From: Pseudomonadota bacterium
GTDB taxonomy: Bacteria; Pseudomonadota; Alphaproteobacteria; Micropepsales; Micropepsaceae
Length of the DNA stretch: 64,000 nucleotides
Assembly (NCBI GenBank): GCA_018241025.1
Contig: JAFEEQ010000030.1
Location: 54,690-118,689 of the forward strand
Direction: 5' to 3'
The first letter of the stretch is position 1, and the number at the start of each line of letters is the position of its first letter. Positions 62,554 through 64,000 of this stretch are shown in pieces. Under the pieces are notes generated by a model. That model was not told the origin of the DNA and searched no databases. It saw only the letters and a program-made list of their open reading frames with translations. The translations under genes and the position numbers were made by a program.

Positions 62554-62757
62554 TCAGGCCTTCTGGAGGTTGACCGCCTTGGTGCCCTTGGGATCGGGCT
62601 GGGTGTCGAAGGAGACCTTGTCGCCTTCCTTCAGCGCCATCATCCCGGCTGCCTCGGCCGCGCTGGCGTGGACGAAGACATCCTTGCCGCCGCCTTCCGG
62701 TGAGATGAAGCCGAAGCCTTTGGCGGTGTTGAAGAACTTTACGATGCCGATAGTCAT
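62554..62757 (-). CDS. CspA-family cold-shock protein (fourth copy)
   Basis: A 67-residue cold-shock domain protein: TIGIVKFFNTAKGFGFISPEG with VFVHASAAE. Start ATG 62757; the frame stays open through the leader but is not conserved as protein. Preceded by the second copy of the conserved leader and followed by a small basic protein gene. Confidence 0.95.
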   Translation of the reverse strand: MTIGIVKFFNTAKGFGFISPEGGGKDVFVHASAAEAAGMMALKEGDKVSFDTQPDPKGTKAVNLQKA

Positions 62758-62912
62758 GGGTGCATTCCTTGCCGTGCGGCGCGCACGGAAATCGCACGCG
62801 CGGTGGAAAACGGAGCCATCAGGGCTGAGAAGGTTTCCGGAGGGTTCGGCGCGCGTCGTGCGAGTCGGATCGACTGGAGCGCTTCGTCTGACGAGAGACG
62901 TAAGAACCACGT
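62758..62912 (-). ncRNA. Conserved csp leader RNA (copy B)
   Basis: The predicted leader of the fourth csp gene, about 155 nt. The 5' two-thirds align without gaps to copy A. The hairpin CGTCT...AGACG and the AGTCG...CGACT stem are kept. After position 62831 towards the gene, similarity to copy A fades. Confidence 0.6.
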
Positions 62913-62918
62913 GGGGAG

Positions 62919-62947
62919 GGTATAGGGCAGCGGGTGTGGAATTACAA
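62919..62947 (-). promoter_or_regulatory. Promoter of the fourth csp gene
   Basis: On the minus strand TTGTAA (62942-62947), 17-bp spacer, TATACC (62919-62924), matching the promoter at 61239 in boxes and spacing. Confidence 0.65.
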
Positions 62948-62989
62948 CGCAGCGGGGAATATGACGGGTTTCAACGTGGAAGTGGTGTG

Positions 62990-63238
62990 ATGGCGAAGAA
63001 GACGACGACGGGCGCGGCACCGATCGCGCCGATCTGCAACGAGCGCGACTACAGCCGCGCGCTGAAGGACATCGCGGTCTATTTCGAGCACGAGCCGCGG
63101 CGCGGGTCGGCGGAGGCCGACCGCTTCGACGTGCTGGCGGCACTGATCGAGGTCTATGAGGCGAAGCGCTGGCCGATCGATCCGCCGGACGCAGTGGAAG
63201 CGATGTTCCGGCAGGCGCGCGCTCAAGGTCCTCAGTAG
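62990..63238 (+). CDS. HigA-like antitoxin N-terminal domain without HTH
   Basis: An 82-residue protein: CNERDYSRALKDIAVYFEHEPRRG, then AEADRFDVLAALIEVYEAKRW and PIDPPDAVEAMFRQA. This matches the N-terminal region of HigA-type antitoxins (the part preceding the HTH), but the frame ends before an HTH would begin. It may be a truncated antitoxin or a stand-alone version of that domain. No toxin gene of the matching kind is adjacent; the TA pair nearby is on the other strand. Confidence 0.6.
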   Translation: MAKKTTTGAAPIAPICNERDYSRALKDIAVYFEHEPRRGSAEADRFDVLAALIEVYEAKRWPIDPPDAVEAMFRQARAQGPQ

Positions 63239-63250
63239 ACTTGGGACCGG

Positions 63251-63538
63251 CTAACCGGCCTTGGTCAAACGGATCTCGACCCGGCTGCCCGTCGCCTTGG
63301 CGTATTTGCGCAGCGAGGTCATGGAGGGCGGCGTGCGTCCGCTTTCCATCCGCGCCACGGCCGATTGCGAAGTGCCCATGCGGCGCGCGACTTCCGCCTG
63401 GCTGAGCTTGGCCCGCGCCCGCGCCCCGATCAGCGCATTGGCGAGCGCGAATTCCTCTTCGAGCGCGTCGTATTCCTTCTTGAAGGCGGGGTTCTTCATC
63501 TGCTTGCGGAACCACGCATCGACGCTCTTCATCGCCAT
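63251..63538 (-). CDS. XRE-family antitoxin (HigA-like)
   Basis: A 95-residue protein: AMKSVDAWFRKQMKNPAFKKEY, then a lambda-repressor-type HTH (AKLSQAEVARRMGTSQSAVARMESGR) and SLRKYAKATGSRVEIRL. This is the usual antitoxin of HigB/Gp49-type toxins. The start is ATG 63538 or GTG 63541; AAGGA precedes both, and either overlaps the toxin stop. Confidence 0.85.
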   Translation of the reverse strand: MAMKSVDAWFRKQMKNPAFKKEYDALEEEFALANALIGARARAKLSQAEVARRMGTSQSAVARMESGRTPPSMTSLRKYAKATGSRVEIRLTKAG

Positions 63539-63855
63539 CACACAATCCTTCTTGCGCGCGCCAGCGCAATTCCGATTTCTCCCGGCGGCGTCTTCTGCGT
63601 CTTCTTGACGAAGGTGCGCACCACACGCTGCCCGCTCGCCGCGACATAGATCGAGCGCGCGATGCCGTCGCGGCCCGTCATGCGCATCTCCCAGAGCTTG
63701 CCCTGGAGATGCTTGACGTAAGGCTCGCGCAGGGCGAGCAGGCCGCCGCCTTCGATCATCCGGCCGATGCGCGCAAACCGCGCGCGCATGTCATCCGGCA
63801 AGGCATTCACTTCGGCCTCCGCCGCCGCATTCACGAAGCCGACCGTCCATGCCAT
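63538..63855 (-). CDS. RelE/HigB-type toxin (Gp49-like)
   Basis: A 105-residue mRNA-interferase-type toxin: AWTVGFVNAAAEAEVNALPDD, LREPYVKHLQGKLWEMRMTGRDGIAR and SIYVAASGQRVVRTFVKKTQKTP. The pattern KxLxGxLWExR and the R-x-F-V-K-K-T-x-K-T-P end are standard for the phage-derived Gp49-like family. Toxin-first order with an XRE antitoxin downstream matches HigBA. Only 21 bp separate its ATG from the end of an IS element. Confidence 0.87.
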   Translation of the reverse strand: MAWTVGFVNAAAEAEVNALPDDMRARFARIGRMIEGGGLLALREPYVKHLQGKLWEMRMTGRDGIARSIYVAASGQRVVRTFVKKTQKTPPGEIGIALARARRIV

Positions 63856-63876
63856 TTTTGAGATATAGCAGGAATG

Positions 63877-64000
63877 TGACGTGCTCCCCGTTATGCCCTC
63901 GTTCATGAGGAGAGTCTGTTCTGGTTATGGCCCTGGCTGGGCCGTGCTGCAAACTCCGTCGGTGTGAGCCCGTTCAGGCTCGAGTGTGGTCGTCTGGTGT
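63877..64000. mobile_element. End of an IS3-family insertion sequence
   Basis: The + strand reads TGACGTGCTCCCCGTT from 63877, of the form seen at the tips of IS3-family elements (TG...; CA at the other end). The transposase 3' end follows inside. The element continues beyond the window. Target duplication cannot be seen because the other end is absent. Confidence 0.65.
63903..64000 (-). CDS. IS3-family transposase OrfB, C-terminal fragment
   Basis: The minus strand codes TRRPHSSLNGLTPTEFAA followed by RPSQGHNQNRLSS and a stop at 63903-63905. N/T-x-x-RPHSSL-G-L-TP-x-EFA is the C-terminal end of the DDE integrase domain of IS3-group transposases. Only about 31 codons are in the window. Confidence 0.85.
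   Translation of the reverse strand, partial: TRRPHSSLNGLTPTEFAARPSQGHNQNRLSS

Overview
This is a GC-rich chromosomal segment of an alphaproteobacterium. The evidence is the run of CoA pyrophosphatase, DUF6111 and cca, the petABC operon with a Tat-type Rieske protein, the prs / rplY-pth-ychF region, two UrcA-type and histidine-rich exported proteins, a CYP153-type P450, GANTC clustering, and palindromic intergenic elements typical of this class. A Micropepsaceae/Rhizomicrobium-like or hyphomicrobial host is possible, but I cannot fix the genus. No rRNA, tRNA or CRISPR array was seen.

Layout. 1-6 kb: NUDIX end, DUF6111, cca, a PP2C-like phosphatase, a lone toxin-type glycosyltransferase, then terC, hemF and trmL. 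6-9 kb: petABC (cytochrome bc1). 9-19 kb: mtnP, a ChaN-like secreted protein, a VanW-glycosyltransferase fusion, apt, a GST, an old-yellow-enzyme homologue, a GIY-YIG nuclease inside perfect inverted repeats, mtnA, and an aldolase/dehydrogenase fusion that may finish methylthioadenosine salvage. 19-29 kb: exported proteins, ychF, pth, rplY, prs, pgeF, a MidA-like methyltransferase, lgt and ubiK. 29-41 kb: a YbjN protein behind a cluster of GANTC sites, proC, an AraC regulator, an EnvZ/OmpR-like pair, ilvE, a GNAT protein with an apparent CTG start, a serine hydrolase, an arsR-arsI-arsC-aquaporin operon, and katG. 41-53 kb: an SDR, pgsA-moaD-moaE-eamA, uvrC, two divergent dihydroneopterin aldolase homologues with a FolM-like reductase, trpS, glnD, and a cold-shock gene.

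53-64 kb is the most accessory part. It holds sodC facing a zinc-finger/HTH protein across an array of TGTC/GACA repeats, a MATE exporter, a CYP153-type P450, three pairings of a CspA-family gene with a small basic protein carrying TA(R/K)LRALRLAKE, two of these csp genes behind nearly identical promoters and long leaders, several small unknown genes, and a HigBA-like toxin-antitoxin pair cut 21 bp upstream by the end of an IS3-family element.

The strongest candidates for something undescribed are the repeated csp/small-basic-protein cassette with its shared leader RNA, the GIY-YIG gene enclosed in 32-bp inverted repeats, and the TGTC/GACA array next to the zinc-finger/HTH gene. All assignments come from reading the sequence and recalling families; no search was run.
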